NCBI RefSeq assembly: GCF_000733845.1
Contig: NZ_JPOI01000001.1
Span: forward strand, 1,775,501-1,839,500
DNA length: 64,000 nucleotides
Origin: Geobacillus vulcani PSS1
GTDB lineage: Bacteria; Bacillota; Bacilli; Bacillales; Anoxybacillaceae
Direction: 5' to 3'
The notes under the pieces are model-generated. The model ran no database searches and had not been told where the DNA came from. It was given only the letters and a program-made list of their open reading frames with translations. Shown here in pieces: positions 41,129-50,329 of the stretch (positions are counted from its first letter, which is position 1; the number at the start of each line of letters is the position of its first letter). Both the position numbers and the translations under genes were made by a program.

Positions 41129-42157
41129 ATGGCCGCACAGGCTGACCGATATGAGGCTGTGCTCGCCCAGTACGGTCTTCGTCCAGAGCGCATGGAGCAG
41201 CGAGGCAAAGCCGTCAAGGTATACACGAACCGCGGTGTTTTCGCCTTAAAGCCGCTTGAAAGCGAGCAAGAAGCCGCTGCTATTTGGCAGTCTCTGCAAC
41301 ATGGCGGCCGCCGCTGCCTCCCATTGTACTTTACGCAGCAGCGGTCGCTGTTTGCCACAGAAGGCAGGCGCCTTTATTATTTGCAAGCATGGCATGACGG
41401 CGAATCGAAGGTAGAGAAGGATGTGATCCACACCTTTTTTCGCGAACTCGCCCGCCTCCATCGCGCCACCGTCCGCACGATCGAGGTGGGTGAGGAAGAG
41501 GCGGCGGCGTACCGAAAGCAAAAAAGGGACGAATGGCAACGGACGCGAGCCGTATGGGAAGAGCGGGTCGAACGGTACGAAGCGGCGTGGTACATGTCAC
41601 CGTTTCAACTTCAATGTTGCACCTATTTTCATGAGGTGATGCGCGCGTACGCGTTTGCTGAGGAGCGGCTCGATGCCTGGGAAGAGACGCTGAAAGAGAC
41701 GAAGCAATGGCGCATCGCTTGGGTGCATGGCAAAGCGCGTCTCTCCCACCATCTCCCGCCGTATTGGATCAGTTGGGAGCGGGCGCATTGGAATTCACCG
41801 CTCTTTGACGTGATCGCCGCTCTCCGTTTTCACGTGCGAACGATGCCGCCGCTGGGGCGCGAGTGGCTTGAAGGGATGGAGGAGTACGAGAAGGAGCTGC
41901 CGCTGTCCGACGGGGAGCGGGCGTTTTTATACAGCCATTTGGCGGAGCCGCGCGGGTTTGTCCGTTGTTTGGAGCGATATGAGGCCGCTTCGCGGAACGA
42001 GCGGAACGAGCGGGAATATGTGACCGCGCTGCAACGTTGTTACTGGGCGTTCAAAAACATGGAGGCCGTTGTCATGCATCTTGTCCAACGCGACGCCGCG
42101 CAGCAGGAAGAGGCGATGGATAATGAACAGCCGGCGGATGAAAGCAGCAATGGTTAA
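41129..42157 (+). CDS. ysxE: YsxE, spore-coat associated CotS-like kinase-fold protein
   Basis: A 342-residue protein related to the CotS/YutH group of spore proteins with an aminoglycoside-phosphotransferase-like fold. A VFALKPLE segment (about 37-44) resembles the ATP-lysine strand. The expected HGD catalytic loop reads VHGKARLSHH, so the catalytic Asp appears lost, and it is probably a pseudokinase. In B. subtilis ysxE follows spoVID and its product is needed late in coat encasement. The start is ATG 41129 after AAGGGGGCG, 48 bases after spoVID. Confidence 0.9.
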   Translation: MAAQADRYEAVLAQYGLRPERMEQRGKAVKVYTNRGVFALKPLESEQEAAAIWQSLQHGGRRCLPLYFTQQRSLFATEGRRLYYLQAWHDGESKVEKDVIHTFFRELARLHRATVRTIEVGEEEAAAYRKQKRDEWQRTRAVWEERVERYEAAWYMSPFQLQCCTYFHEVMRAYAFAEERLDAWEETLKETKQWRIAWVHGKARLSHHLPPYWISWERAHWNSPLFDVIAALRFHVRTMPPLGREWLEGMEEYEKELPLSDGERAFLYSHLAEPRGFVRCLERYEAASRNERNEREYVTALQRCYWAFKNMEAVVMHLVQRDAAQQEEAMDNEQPADESSNG

Positions 42158-42194
42158 ATGGATTTTGAATCCAGCCCAACAAAACGGCGTCGCA

Positions 42195-42383
42195 CTAAAT
42201 CCATTCCAAATGGAGCGCCACCGCAATGAAAACGAAGATGGCCAATAAAATGACATCAAACGTTGTTGGCAGAAAAATGGTGCGGATCGCTTGAAAAATG
42301 GTGAGCGGGATGATCACTTGGGCGCAGACGGCGCGTACTTGCCGAAGCCACGGCGGCCACGAATACGGATTGAATCGCCGCAT
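42195..42383 (-). CDS. Small membrane protein, unknown
   Basis: A 62-residue reverse-strand ORF. The N-terminus is soluble and tryptophan-rich (MRRFNPYSWPPWLRQ). Two hydrophobic stretches follow (VCAQVIIPLTIFQAIRTIFLP and DVILLAIFVFIAVALHLEW). GGAGGG lies 7 bases before the chosen ATG at 42383, which supports real translation; earlier in-frame ATGs overlap the ribosome binding site. It is convergent with ysxE and divergent from valS. I do not recognise the family. Confidence 0.65.
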   Translation of the reverse strand: MRRFNPYSWPPWLRQVRAVCAQVIIPLTIFQAIRTIFLPTTFDVILLAIFVFIAVALHLEWI

Positions 42384-42475
42384 CGACATTCCCTCCTTCT
42401 CCGGTTTACTATACAATATGAAATGTGCGATGGTTTGTCACCAAATGCACACGGATGGAATAAATAAATAAAAAC

Positions 42476-42504
42476 TTGGCAAAGATGATGGACAATGGTA
42501 GTAT
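42476..42504 (+). promoter_or_regulatory. Promoter of the valS T-box leader
   Basis: TTGGCA at 42476-42481 and TAGTAT at 42499-42504 are 17 bases apart; an overlapping TATAAT at 42502-42507 gives a longer 20-base spacer. Confidence 0.6.
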
Positions 42505-42509
42505 AATAA

Positions 42510-42779
42510 TCGAACGATGACGACAAAAGCGAAGACGGGGAGGAGTACAGCGGTCCGCGCCTGCAGAGAGGGAAATCAGAAGCTGCGAGATTTCCTAGGA
42601 TGACGGCTGCTGGAAGGTCGCCCTTGAGCTGCTTCTTTGAACGGCGCTGCCGCCAAGTAGAGGAAGCCGGCATCATGCCGTTATGCCAATGAAGCGCTTA
42701 AGCCTCCAGGCTTAAGAAAAAAGGTGGTACCGCGAAAGCAGCTCCTTTCGTCCTTTTCGGATGAAAGGGGCTTTTTTGC
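42510..42779 (+). promoter_or_regulatory. Valine T-box riboswitch upstream of valS
   Basis: The T-box AAGGTGGTACCGCG lies at 42721-42734. The specifier region GGAAGGTCGCCC gives a GTC valine codon at 42617-42619. The competing terminator is AGCTCCTTTCGTCC (42740-42753) with GGATGAAAGGGGCT (42759-42772), followed by T residues. Uncharged tRNA-Val should switch on valS. Confidence 0.94.
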
Positions 42780-42857
42780 TTGCCGGCGGCGCGGCATTGC
42801 CAAGCAGGAAAGCCGCCGTCGGCCGCATTGTCCATCATGTCGAAGGAGGGAATGATT

Positions 42858-45500
42858 ATGGCACAGCATGAAGTGTCAATGCCGCCCAAATACGACCATC
42901 GCGCCGTTGAGGCGGGGCGTTATGAATGGTGGCTGAAAGGCAAGTTTTTTGAAGCGACCGGCGATCCGGACAAACAACCATTTACGATCGTCATTCCGCC
43001 ACCGAACGTCACCGGCAAACTGCATTTGGGGCATGCGTGGGATACGACGCTGCAGGACATCATTACCCGCATGAAGCGGATGCAAGGCTATGACGTTCTT
43101 TGGCTTCCAGGGATGGATCATGCCGGCATCGCCACCCAGGCGAAAGTGGAGGAAAAATTGCGCAGCCAAGGGCTGTCGCGCTACGATTTAGGCCGGGAAA
43201 AATTTTTAGAAGAAACGTGGAAGTGGAAGGAAGAATACGCCGGCCATATTCGCAGCCAATGGGCGAAGTTAGGGCTTGGCCTCGATTACACGCGCGAGCG
43301 GTTTACGCTGGATGAAGGGCTCTCCAAAGCGGTGCGCGAAGTGTTCGTCTCGCTTTACCGGAAAGGGCTCATTTACCGCGGCGAGTACATCATCAACTGG
43401 GACCCGGTGACGAAAACGGCGTTGTCGGACATTGAGGTGGTTTATAAAGAAGTAAAAGGCGCGCTCTATCATTTGCGCTATCCGCTCGCTGACGGCTCGG
43501 GCTACATCGAAGTGGCGACGACCCGTCCGGAAACGATGCTCGGCGATACGGCTGTTGCGGTTCATCCAGATGATGAGCGATATAAGCACTTGATCGGCAA
43601 AATGGTGAAATTGCCGATCGTCGGCCGCGAAATTCCGATCATTGCCGATGAATATGTCGATATGGAATTCGGCTCCGGGGCGGTGAAAATTACGCCGGCG
43701 CACGACCCGAACGATTTTGAAATCGGCAACCGCCACAACTTGCCGCGCATTCTCGTCATGAATGAAGACGGCACGATGAATGAAAACGCCATGCAATACC
43801 AAGGGCTTGACCGGTTTGAATGCCGGAAGCAAATCGTCCACGATTTGCAGGAGCAAGGCGTCCTGTTTAAAATCGAGGAGCACGTGCACTCGGTCGGCCA
43901 TAGCGAGCGGAGCGGCGCGGTCGTTGAGCCGTATTTGTCGACGCAATGGTTCGTGAAAATGAAGCCGCTCGCTGAAGCCGCCATCAAGCTCCAGCAAACG
44001 GACGGAAAAGTGCAGTTCGTGCCGGAGCGGTTTGAAAAAACGTACTTGCACTGGCTGGAAAACATCCGCGACTGGTGCATTTCGCGCCAGCTTTGGTGGG
44101 GGCACCGGATTCCGGCGTGGTATCATAAAGAAACGGGGGAAATTTACGTCGACCATGAGCCGCCGAAAGACATTGAAAACTGGGAGCAAGACCCCGACGT
44201 GCTTGATACGTGGTTCAGCTCGGCACTTTGGCCGTTCTCGACAATGGGGTGGCCGGATACCGACTCGCCGGACTACAAGCGCTATTACCCGACCGATGTG
44301 CTTGTCACCGGCTATGACATCATTTTCTTCTGGGTATCGCGCATGATTTTCCAAGGGCTTGAATTCACCGGGAAGCGGCCGTTCAAGGACGTTCTCATCC
44401 ACGGTCTCGTCCGCGACGCCCAAGGACGGAAAATGAGCAAGTCGCTCGGCAATGGCGTCGATCCGATGGATGTGATCGACCAGTACGGCGCCGATGCGCT
44501 CCGCTATTTCTTGGCGACCGGCAGCTCGCCGGGCCAAGATTTGCGCTTCAGCACGGAAAAAGTCGAAGCGACGTGGAATTTTGCCAACAAAATTTGGAAC
44601 GCCTCGCGCTTTGCCTTGATGAACATGGGCGGCATGACGTACGAGGAGCTGGATTTGAGCGGCGAAAAAACGGTCGCCGACCATTGGATTTTAACGCGCT
44701 TAAACGAAACGATCGACACGGTGACGAAGCTCGCGGAGAAATACGAATTCGGTGAAGCCGGGCGCACGCTGTACAACTTTATTTGGGACGACTTGTGCGA
44801 CTGGTACATCGAAATGGCCAAGCTGCCGCTGTACGGTGATGACGAGGCGGCGAAAAAGACGACGCGTTCGGTGTTGGCGTATGTGCTCGACAACACGATG
44901 CGCCTGCTTCACCCGTTCATGCCGTTCATTACCGAGGAAATTTGGCAAAACTTGCCTCATGAAGGGGAATCGATCACCGTTGCTCCGTGGCCGCAAGTGC
45001 GTCCCGAACTGTCGAACGAAGAAGCGGCTGAAGAAATGCGGATGCTTGTGGACATCATCCGCGCGGTCCGCAACGTTCGCGCTGAAGTGAACACGCCGCC
45101 GAGCAAACCGATTGCGCTCTACATTAAGACAAAAGACGAGCGCGTGCGGGAAGCGCTTTTGAAAAACCGCGCTTATTTGGAACGGTTCTGCAATCCGAGC
45201 GAGCTGGTCATCGACACCGATGTCCCGGCGCCGGAAAAAGCGATGACCGCTGTCGTCACCGGAGCGGAGCTTATTTTGCCGCTTGAAGGGCTGATCAATA
45301 TTGAAGAAGAAATCAAGCGGCTTGAAAAAGAGCTTGACAAGTGGAACAAAGAAGTCGAGCGCGTCGAAAAGAAACTGGCCAACGAAGGCTTTTTGGCGAA
45401 AGCGCCGGCCCATGTCGTCGAAGAAGAGCGGCGCAAGCGGCAAGACTACATCGAAAAACGCGAAGCGGTGAAAGCGCGTCTCGCTGAGCTGAAACGGTAG
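42858..45500 (+). CDS. valS: Valyl-tRNA synthetase
   Basis: Class I aminoacyl-tRNA synthetase charging tRNA-Val, with an editing domain against threonine. The 880-residue protein has the HIGH-type motif HLGH (56-59), the editing CP1 insert in the first half, KMSKS at 525-529 and a C-terminal coiled coil (about 810-880). GGAGGG is 7 bases before ATG 42858; the ATG at 42852 is too close to it. The length equals that of B. subtilis ValS. Confidence 0.98.
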   Translation: MAQHEVSMPPKYDHRAVEAGRYEWWLKGKFFEATGDPDKQPFTIVIPPPNVTGKLHLGHAWDTTLQDIITRMKRMQGYDVLWLPGMDHAGIATQAKVEEKLRSQGLSRYDLGREKFLEETWKWKEEYAGHIRSQWAKLGLGLDYTRERFTLDEGLSKAVREVFVSLYRKGLIYRGEYIINWDPVTKTALSDIEVVYKEVKGALYHLRYPLADGSGYIEVATTRPETMLGDTAVAVHPDDERYKHLIGKMVKLPIVGREIPIIADEYVDMEFGSGAVKITPAHDPNDFEIGNRHNLPRILVMNEDGTMNENAMQYQGLDRFECRKQIVHDLQEQGVLFKIEEHVHSVGHSERSGAVVEPYLSTQWFVKMKPLAEAAIKLQQTDGKVQFVPERFEKTYLHWLENIRDWCISRQLWWGHRIPAWYHKETGEIYVDHEPPKDIENWEQDPDVLDTWFSSALWPFSTMGWPDTDSPDYKRYYPTDVLVTGYDIIFFWVSRMIFQGLEFTGKRPFKDVLIHGLVRDAQGRKMSKSLGNGVDPMDVIDQYGADALRYFLATGSSPGQDLRFSTEKVEATWNFANKIWNASRFALMNMGGMTYEELDLSGEKTVADHWILTRLNETIDTVTKLAEKYEFGEAGRTLYNFIWDDLCDWYIEMAKLPLYGDDEAAKKTTRSVLAYVLDNTMRLLHPFMPFITEEIWQNLPHEGESITVAPWPQVRPELSNEEAAEEMRMLVDIIRAVRNVRAEVNTPPSKPIALYIKTKDERVREALLKNRAYLERFCNPSELVIDTDVPAPEKAMTAVVTGAELILPLEGLINIEEEIKRLEKELDKWNKEVERVEKKLANEGFLAKAPAHVVEEERRKRQDYIEKREAVKARLAELKR

Positions 45501-45528
45501 ACAAACGATTGTTTGGTTGATTATGATG

Positions 45529-45563
45529 AAGACGAATCCGCCATCATGCGGGTTCGTCTTTTT
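45529..45563 (+). terminator. Terminator after valS
   Basis: AGACGAATCCGC pairs with GCGGGTTCGTCT (one G-U pair) around CATCAT, followed by five T residues. Confidence 0.88.
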
Positions 45564-45633
45564 CGCTGGCGGAAGCTGCTTGGCCCATCGCCAGCCTTTC
45601 GATCTTGATCTTCTCAAGGGAGGAGTCGTGAAT

Positions 45634-46929
45634 ATGATCCGCACATATGAGGAAGCCGTCGCTTGGATTCACGGGCGGCTGCGGCTTGGCATGAAGCCGG
45701 GGCTAAAACGGATGGAATGGATGATGGAAAAGCTCGGCCACCCGGAACGCCGCGTCCGCGCCGTCCATATCGGCGGAACGAACGGAAAAGGGTCGACGGT
45801 CGCTTATTTGCGCTCGATTTTGCAGGCGGCGGGGTATTCGGTCGGGACGTTCACTTCGCCGTATGTCGAGCAGTTCAACGAACGGATCAGCGTCAACGGC
45901 GAACCGATCCGCGATGAAGAGATCGTGGAGCTTGTGCAAACGATCCAACCGCTTGCGGACGAATTGGAACGGACAGAACTTGGCGGGCCGACCGAGTTTG
46001 AAGTGATCACGGCCATGATGTTGTATTATTTCGGCAAAAAACAGATTCAAGATATTGTGCTCATTGAAGTCGGGCTCGGCGGCCGCTTGGACTCAACCAA
46101 CGTCATTTACCCGCTCGTTTCCGTCATCACGAACGTCAGCTATGACCATATGAACATTTTAGGCGATACGCTCGGACAAATTGCCGCCGAGAAAGCGGGA
46201 ATCATCAAATCCGGGGTGCCGCTCGTGACAGCCGTCAACGAGCCCGAGGCGTGGGAGGTGATCGCCAAGACGGCCGCGGAGCGGAAAGCGAAAACATATC
46301 GTCTCGGCGTCGATTTCATTGTTTCCGACCGGCAGGCGACGGTGGAAGGGGAGCAGTTTTCGCTTGTCACGCCGTTTTCTGAATACCGCGATGTGCGCAT
46401 TCACATGCCCGGCGCCCATCAAGTCGAAAACGCGGCGGTGGCGGTGATGGCGGCCGAACTATTGCGGCTTGGCTATTCGTTTTTGATCGACCCGGAGCAT
46501 ATCGCCGATGGGCTGGCTGCAGCTGCTTGGCCCGGCCGGTTTGAGCGGGTGAGCGACAAACCGCTGATCATTCTCGATGGCGCCCATAACGAAGCCGGGA
46601 TTCGCTCGCTCGTGGAGACGGTGCGCGCCCATTATCCGGACAAACGCGTCCATGTCTTGTTTGCTGCTTTGGCGGACAAGCCGCTTGAGCGGATGATTCA
46701 ACGGCTTGATGAGCTCGCGGATACGATCACGTTTACCACGTTTGATTTTCCGCGCGCGGCAGCAGCGGAACAGTTGGCGGACCTTTCGTCTCATCCGCAG
46801 AAAGCGGTGACAGGTGATTGGATCGGCTGGGTCGATGGGAAGAAAAACCGAATGGGGAGAAATGAGTTGCTGCTCATTACGGGATCGCTTTACTTTATAT
46901 CTGAAGTGCGAAAACGTTTAAAAAAATAA
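45634..46929 (+). CDS. folC: Folylpolyglutamate synthase / dihydrofolate synthase
   Basis: Mur-ligase-family enzyme that adds glutamate to (dihydro)pteroate and folates. The 431-residue product has the P-loop GTNGKGS (48-54), FTSPYVEQFNERI near 71-83, and later the conserved GLGGRLDSTN and LDGAHNEAG motifs. ATG 45634 follows AAGGGAGGAG with good spacing; a longer frame back to 45517 would overlap the valS terminator. In B. subtilis folC is followed by comC; here the type IV pilus locus follows instead. Confidence 0.96.
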   Translation: MIRTYEEAVAWIHGRLRLGMKPGLKRMEWMMEKLGHPERRVRAVHIGGTNGKGSTVAYLRSILQAAGYSVGTFTSPYVEQFNERISVNGEPIRDEEIVELVQTIQPLADELERTELGGPTEFEVITAMMLYYFGKKQIQDIVLIEVGLGGRLDSTNVIYPLVSVITNVSYDHMNILGDTLGQIAAEKAGIIKSGVPLVTAVNEPEAWEVIAKTAAERKAKTYRLGVDFIVSDRQATVEGEQFSLVTPFSEYRDVRIHMPGAHQVENAAVAVMAAELLRLGYSFLIDPEHIADGLAAAAWPGRFERVSDKPLIILDGAHNEAGIRSLVETVRAHYPDKRVHVLFAALADKPLERMIQRLDELADTITFTTFDFPRAAAAEQLADLSSHPQKAVTGDWIGWVDGKKNRMGRNELLLITGSLYFISEVRKRLKK

Positions 46930-46949
46930 TGCCAAGCGATGAAAAGGCT

Positions 46950-46958
46950 TGATATAAT
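46950..46958 (+). promoter_or_regulatory. Extended -10 promoter of the vWA gene
   Basis: TGATATAAT (TG at 46950-46951, TATAAT at 46953-46958) lies 39 bases before the start codon; no clear -35. Confidence 0.55.
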
Positions 46959-46997
46959 GGAAGAAAGATAGTCCTTTTGGCGTGGGAGGGGAGGCGC

Positions 46998-49900
46998 ATG
47001 GAGCGGTGGCGCGGCTGGCTTTTATGGGGAATGTTGTTTTGGCTGATGACAAGCCTATGGCCGATGAAAGCAGGTGTTGTGTATGCCGATCAAACAGAGG
47101 GGGCCATTACGTTCGTTTCGGATGAGAAGATCGAGGGATGGGCGACCGCACCAGGGAGCGGCAACGGGCAAGGGAACAGCATTCGCTACTTTATGATTCG
47201 CATTCAGCCGAAGGAACAAAGCGGCGCGGCAGTCAGCTACCGAGCCGAAGCGGTGGAAGCGCCGGCGGACCGAAACGGGGAGAAAAAATATACGTTTTCT
47301 CTTGATATGCGCGGGAAGTGGCCGTCGGCTTCGGGAACAAGGGCGACTTACCAAATCACTGTCGATGCGTATCGCGTGTTGGGAAATGGAAAAGAGGATG
47401 TGTATTTTTCATTTCCACAGATGCCTTATCTATATACGAGGCAAATGGAGGCGAGCACGGCGAAATTGGATTTTTCCCTTGCGTTTTCACAGCCGGAATA
47501 CGCTAAGCCGCCGAACGGCGATGCCCAAGGCCGGCTCGATGTGACGCTCATTCCACAAGGGGCCGTTTCGTCGCCCGTCCGTCCGCCGATCGATGTGGTG
47601 TTTGTCATGGACGTGTCAGGATCGATGACGACGACGAAGTTGCAAAGTGCGAAATCTGCTTTGCAATCGGCGGTTAATTACTTTAAGTCCAATTATAATC
47701 AAAATGACCGTTTTGCCCTTATTCCATTTTCTGATGAAGTGCTGTCAACAAGCGTCGTCCCGTTTGGCTTGAAATCCAATGTAACGAGTCAGCTCGATGC
47801 CATCTTGGCTGCTGGAAACAGCTTGACTGCCAGCGGCGGAACGAACTATTCGGTTGCTTTGTCTCTTGCCAAGTCGTATTTCAATGACCCAACAAGGAAA
47901 AAGTATATCATTTTCTTAACCGATGGCATGCCGACGGTTTTGAATACAACCGATACGATTACGTATCGGGAGGTCAAACCGAAATTTTGGGGCGGATATC
48001 AGTATACAGGGAATAGAGTGACCGATTCTCTTTCGGTCACATACGAATTGTACAGTGATGGACGGACTGCCGGTATCCGTTTTACCGATAACAAAGGATA
48101 TTCTCGCCAATTTTACAGCGATGGGCAAGATTATGTTAATGGATGGCGGGTGTCTTGGGATAACGGCTATTCATTCACTTACAGCAGCATTGAAGGGAAA
48201 ATCCGAGCCGATGCCACAGCGGTGGCGAAAATGCTTGGAATGAACAATATTACCCTTTATTCGATCGGTTTTGGCAGCAACACTGAAGTCGATATGAGCT
48301 TTTTGCAGACGCTGTCCGCGACTGCTGGCGGCGAGGCGCGGCAAGGAACGACGCAAAATTTGACCGCCTTGTTCCAACAGTTTTCCCAGCTTGCCACCAC
48401 GCCGGCGATCACCGGAACGATCCGCATCCCGCTTTCGTCGTTTGGCGGCAATGTCGCTGTTGCGGAAAACGGCCAAGTATGGCTGGATGAAAACAAGCAA
48501 AACGCGTATATTTCGTTTTCCATCCCATACCAAGTTGGTCAAGGCACTCCGGCGCCGGTGACAATTCCCATTCCTCTGTTATTTAAAGCAAAAGGGACAT
48601 ATACGTTCACTGCTGAACTGACGTATCGGGATGTGTATGGCCAACCACAGCCGGCTGTGACGAAAACGGTGACAATCACTGTCAAAGACGAAGCGACGCC
48701 ATCGTTCACGGGCACGGTGAAGCTGGAAGGATTAACCAATAAAGTCGACAGCTTAATCAAACGCGGAGCCACGGATGGCGACGACAGTCGCTTCCGTGTC
48801 ACGTATTCGTTGTCGCTTGTCGGATATGTTGGCAATGCGACAGGAACGGTCAGTAATGTGAGCATTGTCCAAGAACTCCCCGATGGCATTTCCGTTGTTC
48901 CAGATGGCAAAGTCTCAACCTTTGAAAATAACGGCAAGCGTTATGCCCAATGGTCGTTTGCCAACCAAACGTTTGACTATAGCCAGCTCAACAAACTGAC
49001 GCTCTCGGCGCAGTGGGTGATGCAAGCAGATTTTGCCATGAGTAATGTCCAATTGCCGCCAGCTGTCGTGACATTTACCGACAGCCGTTATGGTGTACAA
49101 ACGTCGACGCTCTCTCCGCCGGCGGAACGAATCGGTATGAAAGTTCGCCTGGATGATTTCCCAAACTTTTACTATGAGGGTGATCAGAATGGTCTTGTAA
49201 ACAAGTGGCAATTCACTTCTGCTTCATCTACCATTGTTGGGACAACCAAACACCCGAATTCATATGGATTGTTGACGTTGCCTGTCAAGGCTTTGCAATA
49301 TGACCCGAATGATGATGGCGTGCTGCTTGTCACGTACAGCAATGGCCAGACGGTGCCGGTGTACATTAAGCCTCATCTTTCCGTTGTGACAGCCAATGGC
49401 GTCGTACCAAACGGAGCGACGACTTATGAGGCGCCGATCGTTAAAATCGCCGGGTTGGTGGCCGGTGAAGGGGTGTCATATCAGTACCAAGCAGTGCGAA
49501 ATGGGGTGGCATCCGCTTGGACACCGCTCTCGTCGCCGTATGTTGTTGCCATTTCCAATGACGGTTCCTACACGGTGAATGTGCAGGCGTCAGGGGGATT
49601 GACGAGAGGAACGGGTTTAGCGAGCGCGACGTTTACGTATACAAAGCTGATTACAGAACTGAAGCTTGGTTCATATCAAGCAACGATGAATGTCGGAGAT
49701 ACGCAGACGATCTCGGTGACGATCGTTCCGAGCGACGCGACGAACAAAACGCTTGCGTGGACATCAAGCGACCCGAATGTCGCATCCGTAGATCAAAACG
49801 GCACGGTGACAGCGCGAAAGCCTGGAACGGTGACGATCACCGTCCGCGCGACTGACGGCAGCAACGCGTCGGCATCGGCGGTCATCAAGGTGATGAATCC

Positions 49901-50234
49901 GTACGTGGCGCTTCAAGGTATGGAGTTCCGCAACCCGATCGTACGCATGAACGTTGGCGACCGGCTGGAGGTGGCGCCAGAGCTCCGCTTTATTCCGGAA
50001 AATGCAAGCGACCGAACGCTCCGCTCTGTTGCATCGTCTGACCCGCGCTTTGTCAATGTTGTCCAAGAAAATGGCCGATGGTATTTGGAAGCAGTGGACG
50101 TCGGCTACGCGGTTGTGACGGCGACCGCCAATGCGAGAACGCTGGATGGCAGGCCAATTCAAGCCTCAGTGTGGGTCTTTGTCCAACCGCGTGAAGATGA
50201 GGGGGGAAGCGGCAGCAGTGGTGGGCGTTGGTGA
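46998..50234 (+). CDS. Secreted von Willebrand factor A / Big2 protein, candidate pilus tip adhesin
   Basis: A 1078-residue exported protein. Residues 1-30 form a signal peptide ending VYA. A beta-rich region runs to about 195. A vWA domain follows (about 198-470), with a full MIDAS metal site: DVSGS (Asp205), Thr282 in GGTNY and Asp309 in LTDG. An insert of about 80 residues, rich in aromatic and polar residues, follows that Asp. After beta-sandwich modules come a Big2-like Ig fold (about 884-967) and a second, more diverged one (about 968-1066), then a Gly/Ser tail. There is no LPXTG sortase signal and no C-terminal anchor, so it is released or held by a partner. vWA proteins such as PilY1 cap type IV pili; the adjoining minor pilins make that role likely here. 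ATG 46998 follows GGGAGGGGAGG. Confidence 0.85.
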   Translation: MERWRGWLLWGMLFWLMTSLWPMKAGVVYADQTEGAITFVSDEKIEGWATAPGSGNGQGNSIRYFMIRIQPKEQSGAAVSYRAEAVEAPADRNGEKKYTFSLDMRGKWPSASGTRATYQITVDAYRVLGNGKEDVYFSFPQMPYLYTRQMEASTAKLDFSLAFSQPEYAKPPNGDAQGRLDVTLIPQGAVSSPVRPPIDVVFVMDVSGSMTTTKLQSAKSALQSAVNYFKSNYNQNDRFALIPFSDEVLSTSVVPFGLKSNVTSQLDAILAAGNSLTASGGTNYSVALSLAKSYFNDPTRKKYIIFLTDGMPTVLNTTDTITYREVKPKFWGGYQYTGNRVTDSLSVTYELYSDGRTAGIRFTDNKGYSRQFYSDGQDYVNGWRVSWDNGYSFTYSSIEGKIRADATAVAKMLGMNNITLYSIGFGSNTEVDMSFLQTLSATAGGEARQGTTQNLTALFQQFSQLATTPAITGTIRIPLSSFGGNVAVAENGQVWLDENKQNAYISFSIPYQVGQGTPAPVTIPIPLLFKAKGTYTFTAELTYRDVYGQPQPAVTKTVTITVKDEATPSFTGTVKLEGLTNKVDSLIKRGATDGDDSRFRVTYSLSLVGYVGNATGTVSNVSIVQELPDGISVVPDGKVSTFENNGKRYAQWSFANQTFDYSQLNKLTLSAQWVMQADFAMSNVQLPPAVVTFTDSRYGVQTSTLSPPAERIGMKVRLDDFPNFYYEGDQNGLVNKWQFTSASSTIVGTTKHPNSYGLLTLPVKALQYDPNDDGVLLVTYSNGQTVPVYIKPHLSVVTANGVVPNGATTYEAPIVKIAGLVAGEGVSYQYQAVRNGVASAWTPLSSPYVVAISNDGSYTVNVQASGGLTRGTGLASATFTYTKLITELKLGSYQATMNVGDTQTISVTIVPSDATNKTLAWTSSDPNVASVDQNGTVTARKPGTVTITVRATDGSNASASAVIKVMNPYVALQGMEFRNPIVRMNVGDRLEVAPELRFIPENASDRTLRSVASSDPRFVNVVQENGRWYLEAVDVGYAVVTATANARTLDGRPIQASVWVFVQPREDEGGSGSSGGRW

Positions 50235-50240
50235 TGATGG

Positions 50241-50278
50241 AAAAAGCGGCCTCCTGAATTGGAGAGCCGCTTTTTTTC
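50241..50278. terminator. Terminator after the vWA gene
   Basis: AAAGCGGC plus CTCC pairs with GGAG(A)GCCGCTTT around a short loop, followed by a run of T residues. It lies between convergent genes and may serve both. Confidence 0.88.
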
Positions 50279-50329
50279 ATTGTGTCCAAGGGATCGAGAG
50301 CATGAGAGAGGGAATTTAGCCGTCTTCGT

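Noticed and set aside
43269..44684. A long reverse-strand open frame (471 codons) inside valS
   Set aside because: It is fully antisense to a strongly conserved gene, is rich in Arg, His and Phe as expected of a GC-driven shadow, and lacks a ribosome binding site.
46300..46900. A comC gene directly after folC as in B. subtilis
   Set aside because: Nothing beside folC encodes a leader peptidase; the only one seen is at 61683-62429, in the pilus operon.
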